64,000 bases of DNA from Nitrobacter sp051535215 (GTDB taxonomy: Bacteria; Pseudomonadota; Alphaproteobacteria; Rhizobiales; Xanthobacteraceae), in the NCBI RefSeq assembly GCF_051535215.1, contig NZ_JBPPLY010000003.1, positions 186,001 to 250,000 of the forward strand, in the 5' to 3' direction. Positions 35,045-44,977 of the stretch are shown here, piece by piece. Every line of letters begins with the position of its first letter. Within the stretch, counting starts at the first letter, position 1. The notes beneath the pieces are model-generated. The model was not told where the DNA came from. It worked only from the letters and a program-made list of their open reading frames with translations, and did no database searches. Both the position numbers and the translations under genes were made by a program.

Positions 35045-35110
35045 GCGCGTTTTCCGCGAACGGTTTCCACTTCCGGATCAAGCCCGAGGACATGCTTCGC
35101 TCGAAACGTT
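35045..35110. repeat. Intergenic palindromic repeat copy
   Basis: GCGCGTTTTCCGCGAACGG, then GGATCAAGCCCGAGGACATG and CTTCGCTCGAAACG, matches the unit at 55715-55799 with substitutions. Non-coding, between the GCG_CRPN and pyrophosphatase genes. Confidence 0.65.
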
Positions 35111-35116
35111 GGCATG

Positions 35117-35150
35117 CAAAAAACCCGCGGCGCACGCCGCGGGTTTTCAG
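35117..35150 (-). terminator. Intrinsic terminator of the pyrophosphatase gene
   Basis: The stem AACCCGCGGCG/CGCCGCGGGTT has a T-run on the minus strand (plus-strand AAAAAA at its left edge), 25 bases past the hppA stop. Confidence 0.88.
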
Positions 35151-35174
35151 TTGGATCGTATCTTGACGGCTTGG

Positions 35175-37295
35175 TTAGTGCGCCAGAACCGCCAGCAACA
35201 GCAGCGCCACGATGTTGGTGATCTTGATCATGGGATTGACCGCCGGGCCTGCCGTATCCTTGTAGGGATCGCCCACGGTGTCGCCGGTCACCGCCGCCTT
35301 GTGCGCGTCGGAGCCCTTCCCTCCATGATGGCCGTCCTCGATATACTTCTTGGCATTGTCCCAAGCGCCGCCGCCGGAGGTCATCGAGATCGCGACGAAC
35401 AGGCCGGTCACGATCACGCCGAGCAGCATGGCGCCCACCGCCGAGAACGCCGCTGACTTGCCGGCAGCACCGCCGCCGGCGATCCCATAGATCGCGAAGT
35501 AGACAACGATCGGCGACAGTACCGGCAACAGCGAGGGAATGATCATCTCCTTGATCGCAGCCTTCGTCAGCAAGTCCACGGCCTTGCCGTAGTCGGGCTT
35601 GTCGGTGCCTCGCATGATGCCGGGCTTCTCACGAAACTGGCGACGCACCTCCTCGACGATCGCACCCGCCGCACGTCCCACCGCGGTCATCCCCATCGCG
35701 CCAAACAGGTACGGCAGCAGACCGCCGAACAGCAGGCCAACCACGACATAGGGATTGTTGAGGGAGAAATCCGGATTGACACCCTGGAAGTACGCGTGAT
35801 TTGCGGAGTCGCCGATGAAGAACTTGAGGTCCTGATTATAGGCCGCGAACAACACCAGCGCGCCAAGACCGGCGGAGCCGATCGCATAGCCTTTGGTGAC
35901 GGCTTTCGTGGTGTTGCCGACGGCGTCGAGAGCGTCGGTCGACTTGCGGACTTCTTTCGGCAGCCCGGCCATTTCCGCGATGCCGCCAGCATTGTCGGTC
36001 ACCGGACCGAACGCATCCAGCGCAACGACCATACCGGCCAGCGCCAGCATGGTGGTGGTCGCGATGGCGATGCCGAACAGGCCGGCAAGGCTGTAGGTGA
36101 CCAGAATGCCCGCGATGATGACGATCGCCGGAAGCGCCGTGGCTTCCATCGAGATCGCAAGGCCCTGAATGACGTTGGTGCCGTGTCCGGTCACCGAGGC
36201 CTGGGCAATCGACTTCACCGGCCGATAGTCAGTGCCGGTATAGTATTCGGTGATCCAGATGATCAGCCCCGTGACGACGAGGCCGGCGACACCGCAGGCG
36301 AACAGTTCGAGGCCGGTATAGCTGACGCCGGCCAGCGGACCGAAGCCGACGAGCCAATAGATGGCGGCGCCGACGCCGATCAGCGAGAGGATGCCGGTGG
36401 CGATCAGGCCCTTGTAGAGTGCGCCCATGATCGACTGGCTGTTGCCGAGCTTGACGAAGAACGTCCCGATGATCGAGGTGATGATGCAGATGCCGCCGAT
36501 GGCGAGCGGCAGCGTCATCATATTCACAAGCAACGGCGATGTCGCGAAGAAGATCGCGGCCAGCACCATGGTGGCGACCGCGGTCACCGCGTAGGTTTCG
36601 AACAGGTCCGCGGCCATGCCGGCGCAGTCACCAACGTTGTCGCCGACGTTGTCGGCAATCGTCGCCGGGTTGCGCGGATCGTCTTCAGGGATGCCGGCTT
36701 CCACCTTGCCGACGAGATCGCCACCGACATCGGCACCCTTGGTGAAAATGCCGCCGCCGAGGCGGGCGAAGATCGAGATCAGCGATGCGCCGAAGCCGAG
36801 CGCGACCATCGCGTCGACAACCGTGCGGCTGTTCGCGGCATAACCGGCAAAGTGCGTCAGATAGGCGAAATAGATGGTCACGCCGAGCAGAGCGAGACCG
36901 GCGACCAGCATGCCCGTGATCGCGCCGGCCTTGAAGGCGAGTTCAAGTCCGCCCGCCAGCGACTTGGTCGCCGCCTGCGCGGTGCGCACGTTGGCACGAA
37001 CCGAAACGTTCATGCCGATGAAGCCTGCCGCTCCCGACAGGATCGCACCGATGGCGAAGCCGACGGCCACCAGCACGCCGAGGAAATAGGCGAGCAGTCC
37101 GAAGATCACGATGCCTACTATTGCGATCGTCGTGTACTGCCGACGCAGATAGGCCTGCGCGCCCTCGCGCACCGCCGCAGCGATTTCCTGCATCCGCGGA
37201 TTTCCCGCATCGGCCCCCAATACGGACGAGGTCGCCCAGATGGCATAAACGATCGAAAGCGCTCCGCAGAGCACAATCACTACTAGTGCTGTCAT
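35175..37295 (-). CDS. hppA: K+-independent proton-pumping pyrophosphatase
   Basis: A 706-residue membrane enzyme with about 16 helices that couples pyrophosphate hydrolysis to proton export. The pyrophosphate-binding signature ADVGGDLVGKVEAGIPEDD followed by NPATIADNVGDNVGDCAG is intact. The segment GNTTKAVTKGYAIGSA has lysine at the position that separates K+-independent (lysine) from K+-dependent (alanine) enzymes. The start MTALVVIVLCG at 37295 is family-like; the upstream open frame is not. It ends at a clear terminator. hppA is often near thiL in alphaproteobacteria, but here it is 34 kb away. Confidence 0.96.
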   Translation of the reverse strand: MTALVVIVLCGALSIVYAIWATSSVLGADAGNPRMQEIAAAVREGAQAYLRRQYTTIAIVGIVIFGLLAYFLGVLVAVGFAIGAILSGAAGFIGMNVSVRANVRTAQAATKSLAGGLELAFKAGAITGMLVAGLALLGVTIYFAYLTHFAGYAANSRTVVDAMVALGFGASLISIFARLGGGIFTKGADVGGDLVGKVEAGIPEDDPRNPATIADNVGDNVGDCAGMAADLFETYAVTAVATMVLAAIFFATSPLLVNMMTLPLAIGGICIITSIIGTFFVKLGNSQSIMGALYKGLIATGILSLIGVGAAIYWLVGFGPLAGVSYTGLELFACGVAGLVVTGLIIWITEYYTGTDYRPVKSIAQASVTGHGTNVIQGLAISMEATALPAIVIIAGILVTYSLAGLFGIAIATTTMLALAGMVVALDAFGPVTDNAGGIAEMAGLPKEVRKSTDALDAVGNTTKAVTKGYAIGSAGLGALVLFAAYNQDLKFFIGDSANHAYFQGVNPDFSLNNPYVVVGLLFGGLLPYLFGAMGMTAVGRAAGAIVEEVRRQFREKPGIMRGTDKPDYGKAVDLLTKAAIKEMIIPSLLPVLSPIVVYFAIYGIAGGGAAGKSAAFSAVGAMLLGVIVTGLFVAISMTSGGGAWDNAKKYIEDGHHGGKGSDAHKAAVTGDTVGDPYKDTAGPAVNPMIKITNIVALLLLAVLAH

Positions 37296-37479
37296 TGAAT
37301 TTGCCTCAGAATCCCTGAAGTTGCCCCGACAAAGCCGCGAGCCCGCGAACGGACATACCGGAAAACGAAGTTCGCCTCGTTGCAAGGCGACCTCAAATCG
37401 GGCGGGACCATGCCAAAATCGAACCTCCGGCGCAACGCCGCCTTACGGCTAGACCGCCGAATTCCGTAAGGAATTGCAA

Positions 37480-37517
37480 TAAAATGCCGGCGCTTGCGCA
37501 CAGCAAGCACCGCCGGC
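37480..37517 (-). terminator. Terminator of the aminotransferase gene
   Basis: An imperfect stem GCCGGCGCTTGC / GCAAGCACCGCCGGC is followed on the minus strand by ATTTTATT. It lies 42 bases downstream of the aminotransferase stop. Confidence 0.75.
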
Positions 37518-37558
37518 GGGTCGGCGCGCGGTCTGGCGGTTTCGATCGTCCCCTGCCG

Positions 37559-38746
37559 TTAGGCCAGCCATCGTGCAATTCGCGCGACCGCCTCGCGCAT
37601 CTCGGCCTCCGAACGGGCGTAGGAAAACCTCAGGAAAGAGCGACCGCGAAGCGGATCGAAGTCGACGCCGGGTGTCGCGGCGACATGCGCCTCTTCCAGC
37701 ATCTTCCGTGCGAACTCGTAACTGTCGGAGGTAAATTTCGAGACGTCGGCATAGAGGTAGAAGGCGCCGTCCGCCGGCAGGAATTCGCTCAATCCGGCTT
37801 GCGGCAAACCCGCGATCAAAATATGGCGGTTCGCCTCATAGCCGTGTTTGACGACTTCCATCTCCTCGCGGCCCGAAAATGCCGCCTCGGCTGCGATCTG
37901 GGACAGCGTCGGCACCGAAATCGACAGATTCTGCTGAAGCCGCTCGATCGGCCGCACCAGTGGCTCAGGCACCACCATCCAGCCGACCCGCCAGCCGGTC
38001 ATGCAGAAATATTTCGAGAACGAATTGATCACGACGGCGTGCGGCGAAAGCTCCGCGGCGGTCACAGCCGGAAACGCATAATCGAGGCCATGATAGATCT
38101 CGTCGGAAATGAAACGGATGCCTTCGCTTTCGGCGGCCGCCATCAGATGCGTCAGAGCCTCGCGCGACATCATCGTGCCGGTCGGGTTGGCCGGGCTTGC
38201 GACCAGCACGCCTTTCAACGGCGTCCTGCGATGAACGTCCAGCAATGCCTCGCCGGTCAGGGCGTGACGGTTTTCGCTCGACGTCTCGATCAGCACCGGC
38301 TCGCAGCCGAGCGCGGTCAGGATGTGCCGATATGGCGGATAGCCTGGCACTGTCACCGCGACCCGGTCGCCGGGTTCGAACATCGAAAGAAACGCGAGGA
38401 CGAAACCGCCCGACGATCCCGTGGTCACGACGATGCGTTCGGGATCGACCATGCAGCCATAGGCGTCGCGGTAGTGTTGCGCGATCCGCGTCCGCAGCGA
38501 CGGAATACCGAGCGCCGAAGTGTAATCGATCCGGCCCCGCTCAAGCGCGGCGCGGGCCGCATCCAGCGCGGCGCGGGGCGCCGGCGCCGATGGCTGCCCA
38601 ACCTCCATGTGAATGACGTTGCCGCCCGCGGCCTCGATCCGCGCCGCCGCGGCCATCACGTCCATGACCATGAAGGGTGGAACCTGGCTGCGGCCAGATG
38701 CCGCCAGCAAGCCTTTGGTCCTGTCTCTCAATGTCGCATCGAGCAT
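37559..38746 (-). CDS. PLP-dependent class I/II aminotransferase
   Basis: A 395-residue fold-type I aminotransferase. Visible features are GQPSAPAPRAALDAAR, the aromatic-stacking region TTGSSGGFVLAF, ASPANPTGTMMS, SDEIYHGLDY and the PLP lysine in NSFSKYFCMTGWRVGW, with the substrate arginine in FLRFSYARSE. The exact substrate is not determinable; aspartate/aromatic or alanine types are possible. It stands alone and is divergent from the BepA-like gene. Confidence 0.9.
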   Translation of the reverse strand: MLDATLRDRTKGLLAASGRSQVPPFMVMDVMAAAARIEAAGGNVIHMEVGQPSAPAPRAALDAARAALERGRIDYTSALGIPSLRTRIAQHYRDAYGCMVDPERIVVTTGSSGGFVLAFLSMFEPGDRVAVTVPGYPPYRHILTALGCEPVLIETSSENRHALTGEALLDVHRRTPLKGVLVASPANPTGTMMSREALTHLMAAAESEGIRFISDEIYHGLDYAFPAVTAAELSPHAVVINSFSKYFCMTGWRVGWMVVPEPLVRPIERLQQNLSISVPTLSQIAAEAAFSGREEMEVVKHGYEANRHILIAGLPQAGLSEFLPADGAFYLYADVSKFTSDSYEFARKMLEEAHVAATPGVDFDPLRGRSFLRFSYARSEAEMREAVARIARWLA

Positions 38747-38919
38747 GGAAATCTGTTAATGCGCTCTCGCCTGGTGTCCCGATTCCGAACTTCGCATATC
38801 CTTGCAGCCACCTGATGCGAACTTCGGAATCCGAGGGATATTCGAGGCGATTTACGAAGCCGCGTTGCCGCCGTATTCGGCGTTTTGTTAGGACATATAC
38901 CGGATTCGAACCAGGTCCA

Positions 38920-40359
38920 ATGATCCCAAAGGCAGCTAGCAAAGAAACGACAATCCGGCGGCCTGGCGTCCTGGCCCGCCGTGCCTTGTCGAAGCTCACC
39001 GCGCTGGTCGCCGCCTGCGCGCTCGCGAGCGCCTCGCTGCCGGTCCACGCCCAGCAGGGCAAGGGACCGCCGGTGCTGCGCGATACCGAGACGGAGCAAT
39101 TGCTGCGCGACTATACCAGTCCGATCCTGCGCGTCGCCGGCCTCCAGAAAAACAACATCCAGATGGTCATCATCAACGACAAGACGTTCAACGCCTTCGT
39201 CGCCGACGGCCGCCGCATCTTCGTGAACTATGGCGCGATTCTGCAATCCGCCACGCCGAACCAGTTGATCGGCGTGCTCGCGCATGAGACCGGGCATCTC
39301 GCCGGCGGGCATCTGTCCAAATTCCGCGAGCAGCTCGCCCGAACGCAGACCCAACTGATCATCGCCATGTTGCTTGGCGCGGGAGCGCTCGCCGCGGGAG
39401 CCGCCGGCGGTGGCGGAAGCAATGGCGCCGCCAGCAATATCGGCGCCGCCGCGATCAGCGCACCGCAGGAGATCGCGCGCCGCAGCCTATTGTCCTACCA
39501 GCGCCAGCAGGAGGAGAACGCCGACCGCGCCGGCGTGAAATTCCTGAATGCCACCGGCCAATCCGCCCGGGGCATGTACGAAACCTTCAAGCGCTTTACC
39601 GACGAAAGCCTGTTCGCTGCGCACGGCGCCGATCCCTATGTGCAATCGCATCCGATGCCGGCCGACCGTGTCGCCGCGCTCGCGGAACTCGCCAAGACGA
39701 GTCCCAATTGGAACAAGAAGGACGATCCGGCACTGCAAATGCGCCACGACATGGTGCGCGCCAAGATATCGGCATTCATGGAACGTCAGGACACCATATA
39801 CCGCCGCTATCCGCTGTCCGACACCAGCCTGCCCGCGCGTTATGCGCACGCCATCAGCACCTATCTGCACGGCGATCTGCGCTCGGCCATCGAGCAAATC
39901 GACGCGCTTATCAAGCTGCAGCCGCAAAATCCCTATTTCTACGAGGTGCGTGGACAGGCTCTGCTCGAGGGAGGGCGTCCGGCGGAAGCGATTGCCCCGC
40001 TGCGGCGAGCGGTGCAGTTGTCCCACAACGCCCCGCTCATCGAGATGCTGCTCGGGCAGGCGCTCGTGGCCTCGAACAATACGGCCAACACCAATGAAGC
40101 CATTGCAATCCTGCGCGCGGCACTGGCCCGCGAGCCGGAAGCGCCGCTCGGATATATGCAGCTCGCAATGGCATACGGCCGCAAGGGCGATTACGCTCAG
40201 GCCGATCTCGCCTCGGCGCAGGCCGCCTCTCTGCGCGGCGACAACAAGACCGCGCGTGAGCTGGCATCGCGCGCGAAGACCCGTTTCGCCATCGGCACGC
40301 CCGGATGGGTCAAGGCCGACGATATCGTTTCAGCCAAGATGCCCGACAAGAAAGACTAG
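38920..40359 (+). CDS. BepA-like M48 metalloprotease with TPR domain
   Basis: The 479-residue periplasmic protein carries an N-terminal signal region (ALSKLTALVAACALASASLPVHA), an M48 protease domain with zinc motif HETGH (about residue 125) and the third-ligand region ENADRAGVKF, then a C-terminal TPR array (about 290-460; LHGDLRSAIEQIDALIKLQP, NTNEAIAILRAALAREPE, RKGDYAQADLASAQAA). This is the BepA/YfgC arrangement, which controls outer-membrane protein assembly. A GGA-rich glycine/alanine loop lies after the zinc site. It is followed by a DsbA-like gene, 122 bases away. Confidence 0.92.
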   Translation: MIPKAASKETTIRRPGVLARRALSKLTALVAACALASASLPVHAQQGKGPPVLRDTETEQLLRDYTSPILRVAGLQKNNIQMVIINDKTFNAFVADGRRIFVNYGAILQSATPNQLIGVLAHETGHLAGGHLSKFREQLARTQTQLIIAMLLGAGALAAGAAGGGGSNGAASNIGAAAISAPQEIARRSLLSYQRQQEENADRAGVKFLNATGQSARGMYETFKRFTDESLFAAHGADPYVQSHPMPADRVAALAELAKTSPNWNKKDDPALQMRHDMVRAKISAFMERQDTIYRRYPLSDTSLPARYAHAISTYLHGDLRSAIEQIDALIKLQPQNPYFYEVRGQALLEGGRPAEAIAPLRRAVQLSHNAPLIEMLLGQALVASNNTANTNEAIAILRAALAREPEAPLGYMQLAMAYGRKGDYAQADLASAQAASLRGDNKTARELASRAKTRFAIGTPGWVKADDIVSAKMPDKKD

Positions 40360-40481
40360 CGGAGTTGATTTGACATTCGTTACCACCTGCCGCGGGCTCG
40401 CGATGCGGATGTCAGAACCGGACCAATAGACGGCACCAGCCACGCGCCTCCGAACAACGAGACCTTCCAAAGGATTTTGAT

Positions 40482-41249
40482 ATGCCATCGCACCGGTTTC
40501 TCGCTCCTGCCCTTTTCGCGCTTGCGGTCGGAGTCGCCCCCCTGACCGCTTCGGCGCAGAGTTTCACCGACAGCCAGCGCGGCGAAATCGAACAGATCGT
40601 CAAAGGCTATCTGCTCGCCCATCCCGAGGTTCTCGAGGAGGTCTCGGCCGAACTCAGCAAACGCCAGGCTGCGGCCGAAGCGCTCAAGCATGAGGCCGCG
40701 GTTACCGAGAATGCCAACGCCATCTTCAACTCGCCGCGCGGCGTCACCCTCGGCAACAAGGACGGCGATGTCACCTTCGTCGAGTTCTTCGATTACAATT
40801 GCGGTTACTGCAAGCGCGCGATGACCGACATGCTCGATCTCCTGAAGTCGGATCCCAAGCTCAAGGTCGTCCTGAAAGAATTTCCGGTCCTCGGCCCCGG
40901 CTCGGTCGAAGCCGCGCAGGTTGCGGTAGCCGTCCGCATGCAGGACCCCGGCGGCAAGAAATATCTCGACTTCCATCAACGGCTGCTGGGCGGACGCGGC
41001 CAGGCCGACAAGGCACGCGCGCTGGCAGCCGCCAAGGACGCCGGTCTCGATACAGCCCGCATCGAAAAAGACATGAACAGTCCCGAAGTCCGGGCAACGC
41101 TGGAAGAGAGTTTCAAACTTGCAGAGGCGATGGGCATGAACGGAACGCCGAGCTATGTGATCGGCAAGCAAGTGGTCGTCGGCGCGGTGGGTCTTGAGAC
41201 GCTCAAGGAGAAGATCAGCACCGCACGCTGCGGAAAGTCATCCTGCTGA
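40482..41249 (+). CDS. DsbA family periplasmic thiol-disulfide protein
   Basis: The 255-residue protein has a signal peptide (LFALAVGVAPLTASAQS), an N-terminal helical segment (EIEQIVKGYLLAHPEVLEE) typical of Com1/DsbD-like DsbA proteins, and a thioredoxin fold with the CxxC site CGYC in EFFDYNCGYCKRAM. The cis-proline loop appears as GMNGTPSYVIG. It probably oxidises or isomerises disulfides of envelope proteins, which suits its position downstream of the BepA-like protease. Terminator at 41271. Confidence 0.92.
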   Translation: MPSHRFLAPALFALAVGVAPLTASAQSFTDSQRGEIEQIVKGYLLAHPEVLEEVSAELSKRQAAAEALKHEAAVTENANAIFNSPRGVTLGNKDGDVTFVEFFDYNCGYCKRAMTDMLDLLKSDPKLKVVLKEFPVLGPGSVEAAQVAVAVRMQDPGGKKYLDFHQRLLGGRGQADKARALAAAKDAGLDTARIEKDMNSPEVRATLEESFKLAEAMGMNGTPSYVIGKQVVVGAVGLETLKEKISTARCGKSSC

Positions 41250-41270
41250 TCGCTTTGTCATCAAACGTCA

Positions 41271-41295
41271 GGCCCCGCTCCAGCGGGGCCTTTTT
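41271..41295 (+). terminator. Intrinsic terminator after the DsbA-like gene
   Basis: The stem GGCCCCGCT/AGCGGGGCC followed by TTTTT lies 22 bases past the stop. Confidence 0.92.
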
Positions 41296-41363
41296 CGTTG
41301 AGCTGCAACGGGTTCGTTTATCCTGCATTCAGAAAACAAATCCGGCGGAACCCGGATCGCGCC

Positions 41364-41389
41364 GGAACATAGGTCCTCACTGCACCGTT
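41364..41389 (+). promoter_or_regulatory. EcfG-type (general stress sigma) promoter
   Basis: GGAAC and CGTT separated by exactly 17 bases match the alphaproteobacterial EcfG consensus (GGAAC-N16/17-CGTT). A transcript would begin near 41396, about 28 bases before the DUF1236 start. A terminator just upstream isolates this promoter, which strengthens the call. Confidence 0.7.
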
Positions 41390-41423
41390 GTAGGGCGGGC
41401 ATGCAACAAGTGAGGAGACATCA

Positions 41424-42224
41424 ATGACCAAACACTTTCTTCTCTCGACGGCGGCTGCGGCGCTGATCGCCGGAACGGGATTCGCCTACGCGCAAGGAAC
41501 CGGCATGGGCCGAGAGGGCGGCGGCGGTGGATCGACCATGCAGCAGAGCCCGCCCTCGACGGAACAAGGCCGCGGATCAGCGACCGCTCCGATGCGCAAC
41601 GACGCTTCCGATAGCGGCATGTCGAATGAAGGCACGAGCCGAGGAAGCGAGTCCAGACAGCGTGCGCAGGATACCCACCCCGGCAAAATGAAGAACGAAC
41701 GATCCGCCGAAGAGTACGGGAAAGGCAGCGATCATTCCAAGGGAATGCGCTCGGAGCGCAATGAATCGGGCAAGTCCGACAAGGGCATGCGTGCCGAGGA
41801 TCGCAACGGAAAGACCGAGGAGCGGAACCGGCGAACCGAAGAGCGCAATGGAAAGATGGATCACAACCGCAACGCTGAAGAGCGCAACGGAATGAAGTCC
41901 GATTCCTCGCGGAACGCGGCGGACACCAACAAATCATCGACCACGACGACGGGTCAGGCCGGTTCCGGCGCCAAGCTCTCGACGGAACAGCGCACCAGGA
42001 TCACGACCGTCATCAGGAATCAGCATGTGCAGCCGACGACGAACGTCAATTTCTCGATCGCTGTCGGAACGCGAGTGCCGCGAACGGTGACATTCCATCC
42101 GTTGCCGATGGAGATCGTCGACATCTACCCGAGCTGGCGCGGCTATGAATTCTTCCTGGTTCGTGACGAGATCATTGTCGTCGATCCACGGACCTTCGAG
42201 ATCGTCGCGGTTCTGGAGGCCTGA
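41424..42224 (+). CDS. DUF1236 envelope protein with charged low-complexity middle
   Basis: The 266-residue protein has a signal peptide (MTKHFLLSTAAAALIAGTGFAYA), a glycine-rich patch and a long Glu/Arg/Asn/Lys-rich low-complexity region (about 75-165) with repeats such as EERNGK, EERNRR and EERNGM. The C-terminal DUF1236 domain is about 185-265: LSTEQRTRITTVIRN, NFSIAVGTRVPRTVTFHPLP, YPSWRGYEFFLVRDEIIVVDP. DUF1236 is a short periplasmic domain of unknown role, common in rhizobia. The EcfG-type promoter upstream suggests stress induction. Confidence 0.85.
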   Translation: MTKHFLLSTAAAALIAGTGFAYAQGTGMGREGGGGGSTMQQSPPSTEQGRGSATAPMRNDASDSGMSNEGTSRGSESRQRAQDTHPGKMKNERSAEEYGKGSDHSKGMRSERNESGKSDKGMRAEDRNGKTEERNRRTEERNGKMDHNRNAEERNGMKSDSSRNAADTNKSSTTTTGQAGSGAKLSTEQRTRITTVIRNQHVQPTTNVNFSIAVGTRVPRTVTFHPLPMEIVDIYPSWRGYEFFLVRDEIIVVDPRTFEIVAVLEA

Positions 42225-42250
42225 TCCGGAATTCTTCGCACGGCGTGCAA

Positions 42251-42274
42251 GCGGGGCCCATCCCGGGGCCCCGC
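42251..42274. other. GC-rich hairpin after the DUF1236 gene
   Basis: The perfect 8-bp arms GCGGGGCC/GGCCCCGC with an 8-base loop lie 27 bases past the stop. No T-run follows. It may stabilise or end the transcript with help from Rho. Confidence 0.4.
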
Positions 42275-42510
42275 GGCGGCCGGCGCGGCAGCCGAGCGCC
42301 CTCCGCGGACGTCCCTCTTCCCACCCGTTCGTGCTCCCGACCCTTGGTTAACAAGCAATTTCCGTATGTTCTGCCTCGCGTTTCGCGAAAAAAGCGAGGC
42401 CTTTGAAGCAGAATGCCGGAGCCTTCAGGCTTCCCCTTGGCTCTCTTGTTACATATAACGACCCGAAACTTCGGCGCACGGCGCCGGAACGACCGCTTTC
42501 GGGATTTCAG

Positions 42511-42987
42511 ATGGCCAGGACCATTTACGTGCTCAACGGCCCGAACCTTAACATGCTCGGGACCCGGGAGCCGGAAATCTATGGCCGCGCCACGCTTGCG
42601 GACGTCGAAAAGCTCTGCGCCGATACGGCTGCGGGCTTCGGACTGACCGCGGATTGCCGCCAGTCCAACCGCGAGGGCGAACTGATCGACTTCATTCACG
42701 ACGCTCATGCGAAGCGGGCGGCCGGCATCGTCATCAATGCCGGCGGCTACTCGCACACCTCGATTGCGCTTCATGATGCACTGGTCGCGGCGGGTATCCC
42801 CACCGTCGAGGTCCACATCAGCAACATCCATGCGCGCGAGACCTTCCGCCATCATTCCTTCACGGCAAGCGCCGCCTTTGCCAGCCTTTGCGGCTTCGGA
42901 ATCGACGGCTACCGGCTCGCCATCGACGGCCTTGCCGCCAGAATCGGCGCGGCGAAGTCCGGCAGAAAGTCAAATCCTGACGTTTAA
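42511..42987 (+). CDS. aroQ: 3-dehydroquinate dehydratase, type II
   Basis: AroQ converts 3-dehydroquinate to 3-dehydroshikimate in aromatic synthesis. The 158-residue protein starts MARTIYVLNGPNLNMLGTRE. It has the catalytic tyrosine in EPEIYG, the asparagine-histidine segment NAGGYSHTSIALHDAL and HISNIHARETFRHHS. The open frame runs 36 codons upstream but only the ATG at 42511 fits. It is followed by accB and accC, the conserved alphaproteobacterial order. Confidence 0.97.
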   Translation: MARTIYVLNGPNLNMLGTREPEIYGRATLADVEKLCADTAAGFGLTADCRQSNREGELIDFIHDAHAKRAAGIVINAGGYSHTSIALHDALVAAGIPTVEVHISNIHARETFRHHSFTASAAFASLCGFGIDGYRLAIDGLAARIGAAKSGRKSNPDV

Positions 42988-43022
42988 GCGTCATCCCACA
43001 GAGAAAGTTTCGGATCGAGAAC

Positions 43023-43511
43023 ATGGCCCCGCAGCCTGGAGACGCAGCAAAAACAAAAACCGGTGACGGACGACGCGAGGAAAGCGAGGTGATCCGCGAG
43101 CTCGCCGCGCTTCTGGACGAGACCAAGCTCACCGAAATCGAGATCGAACGCGACGGACTCCGGGTGCGGGTCGCCCGCAACGTGGGCACGGCAATGCCCG
43201 CGAGCTATCAGGCTGCGGCCACGGTGCCGATGCCTGTCACCGCGCCGGCTTCCGGCACCCCCGACGTCAGCAAGCATCCGGGCATGGTCCCCTCGCCCAT
43301 GGTCGGCACGGCCTATTGGGCGTCCGAGCCGGGCGCCAAGCCCTTCATCGAAATCGGGTCCAAGGTCACCGCAGGTCAGACGCTGCTGATCGTCGAGGCC
43401 ATGAAGACGATGAACCAGATTCCATCGCCGCGGGCCGGCACCATCACGCAGATTCTCGTCGAGGACGGCCAGCCCGTCGAGTTCGGCGAGCCGCTGGTCA
43501 TTATCGAATGA
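43023..43511 (+). CDS. accB: Acetyl-CoA carboxylase biotin carboxyl carrier protein
   Basis: A 162-residue carrier. The N-terminal part (EVIRELAALLDETKLTEIEIERDGLRVRVAR) is AccB-specific, a Pro/Ala linker follows, and the C-terminal biotinyl domain carries the biotin lysine in VEAMKTMNQI. It feeds carboxybiotin from AccC to the AccAD transferase for malonyl-CoA synthesis. accC follows after 25 bases. Confidence 0.97.
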   Translation: MAPQPGDAAKTKTGDGRREESEVIRELAALLDETKLTEIEIERDGLRVRVARNVGTAMPASYQAAATVPMPVTAPASGTPDVSKHPGMVPSPMVGTAYWASEPGAKPFIEIGSKVTAGQTLLIVEAMKTMNQIPSPRAGTITQILVEDGQPVEFGEPLVIIE

Positions 43512-43536
43512 TGCCGTTCGAACCGCAGGCGCAGTA

Positions 43537-44892
<1,356 letters not shown>

Positions 44893-44946
44893 TCCCTCCC
44901 CTCCGAGTCCCCACCTCCCGGTTTGACTAAAATCACGAGGAAGAAG

Positions 44947-44972
44947 GGAACCGGATGCCCCCTTCAAGCGTT
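44947..44972 (+). promoter_or_regulatory. EcfG-type promoter before the phosphorelay operon
   Basis: GGAAC, 17 bases, CGTT: the same exact match as at 41364. Transcription would begin almost at the ATG at 44978, giving a leaderless or nearly leaderless message, unless a downstream start is used. The adjacent accC stop is 55 bases upstream. Confidence 0.55.
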
Positions 44973-44977
44973 TGGCA

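Noticed and set aside
35796..37286. 496-codon plus-strand open frame opposite hppA
   Set aside because: The low-complexity Asp/Arg/Gly composition is the mirror of a membrane protein's codons.
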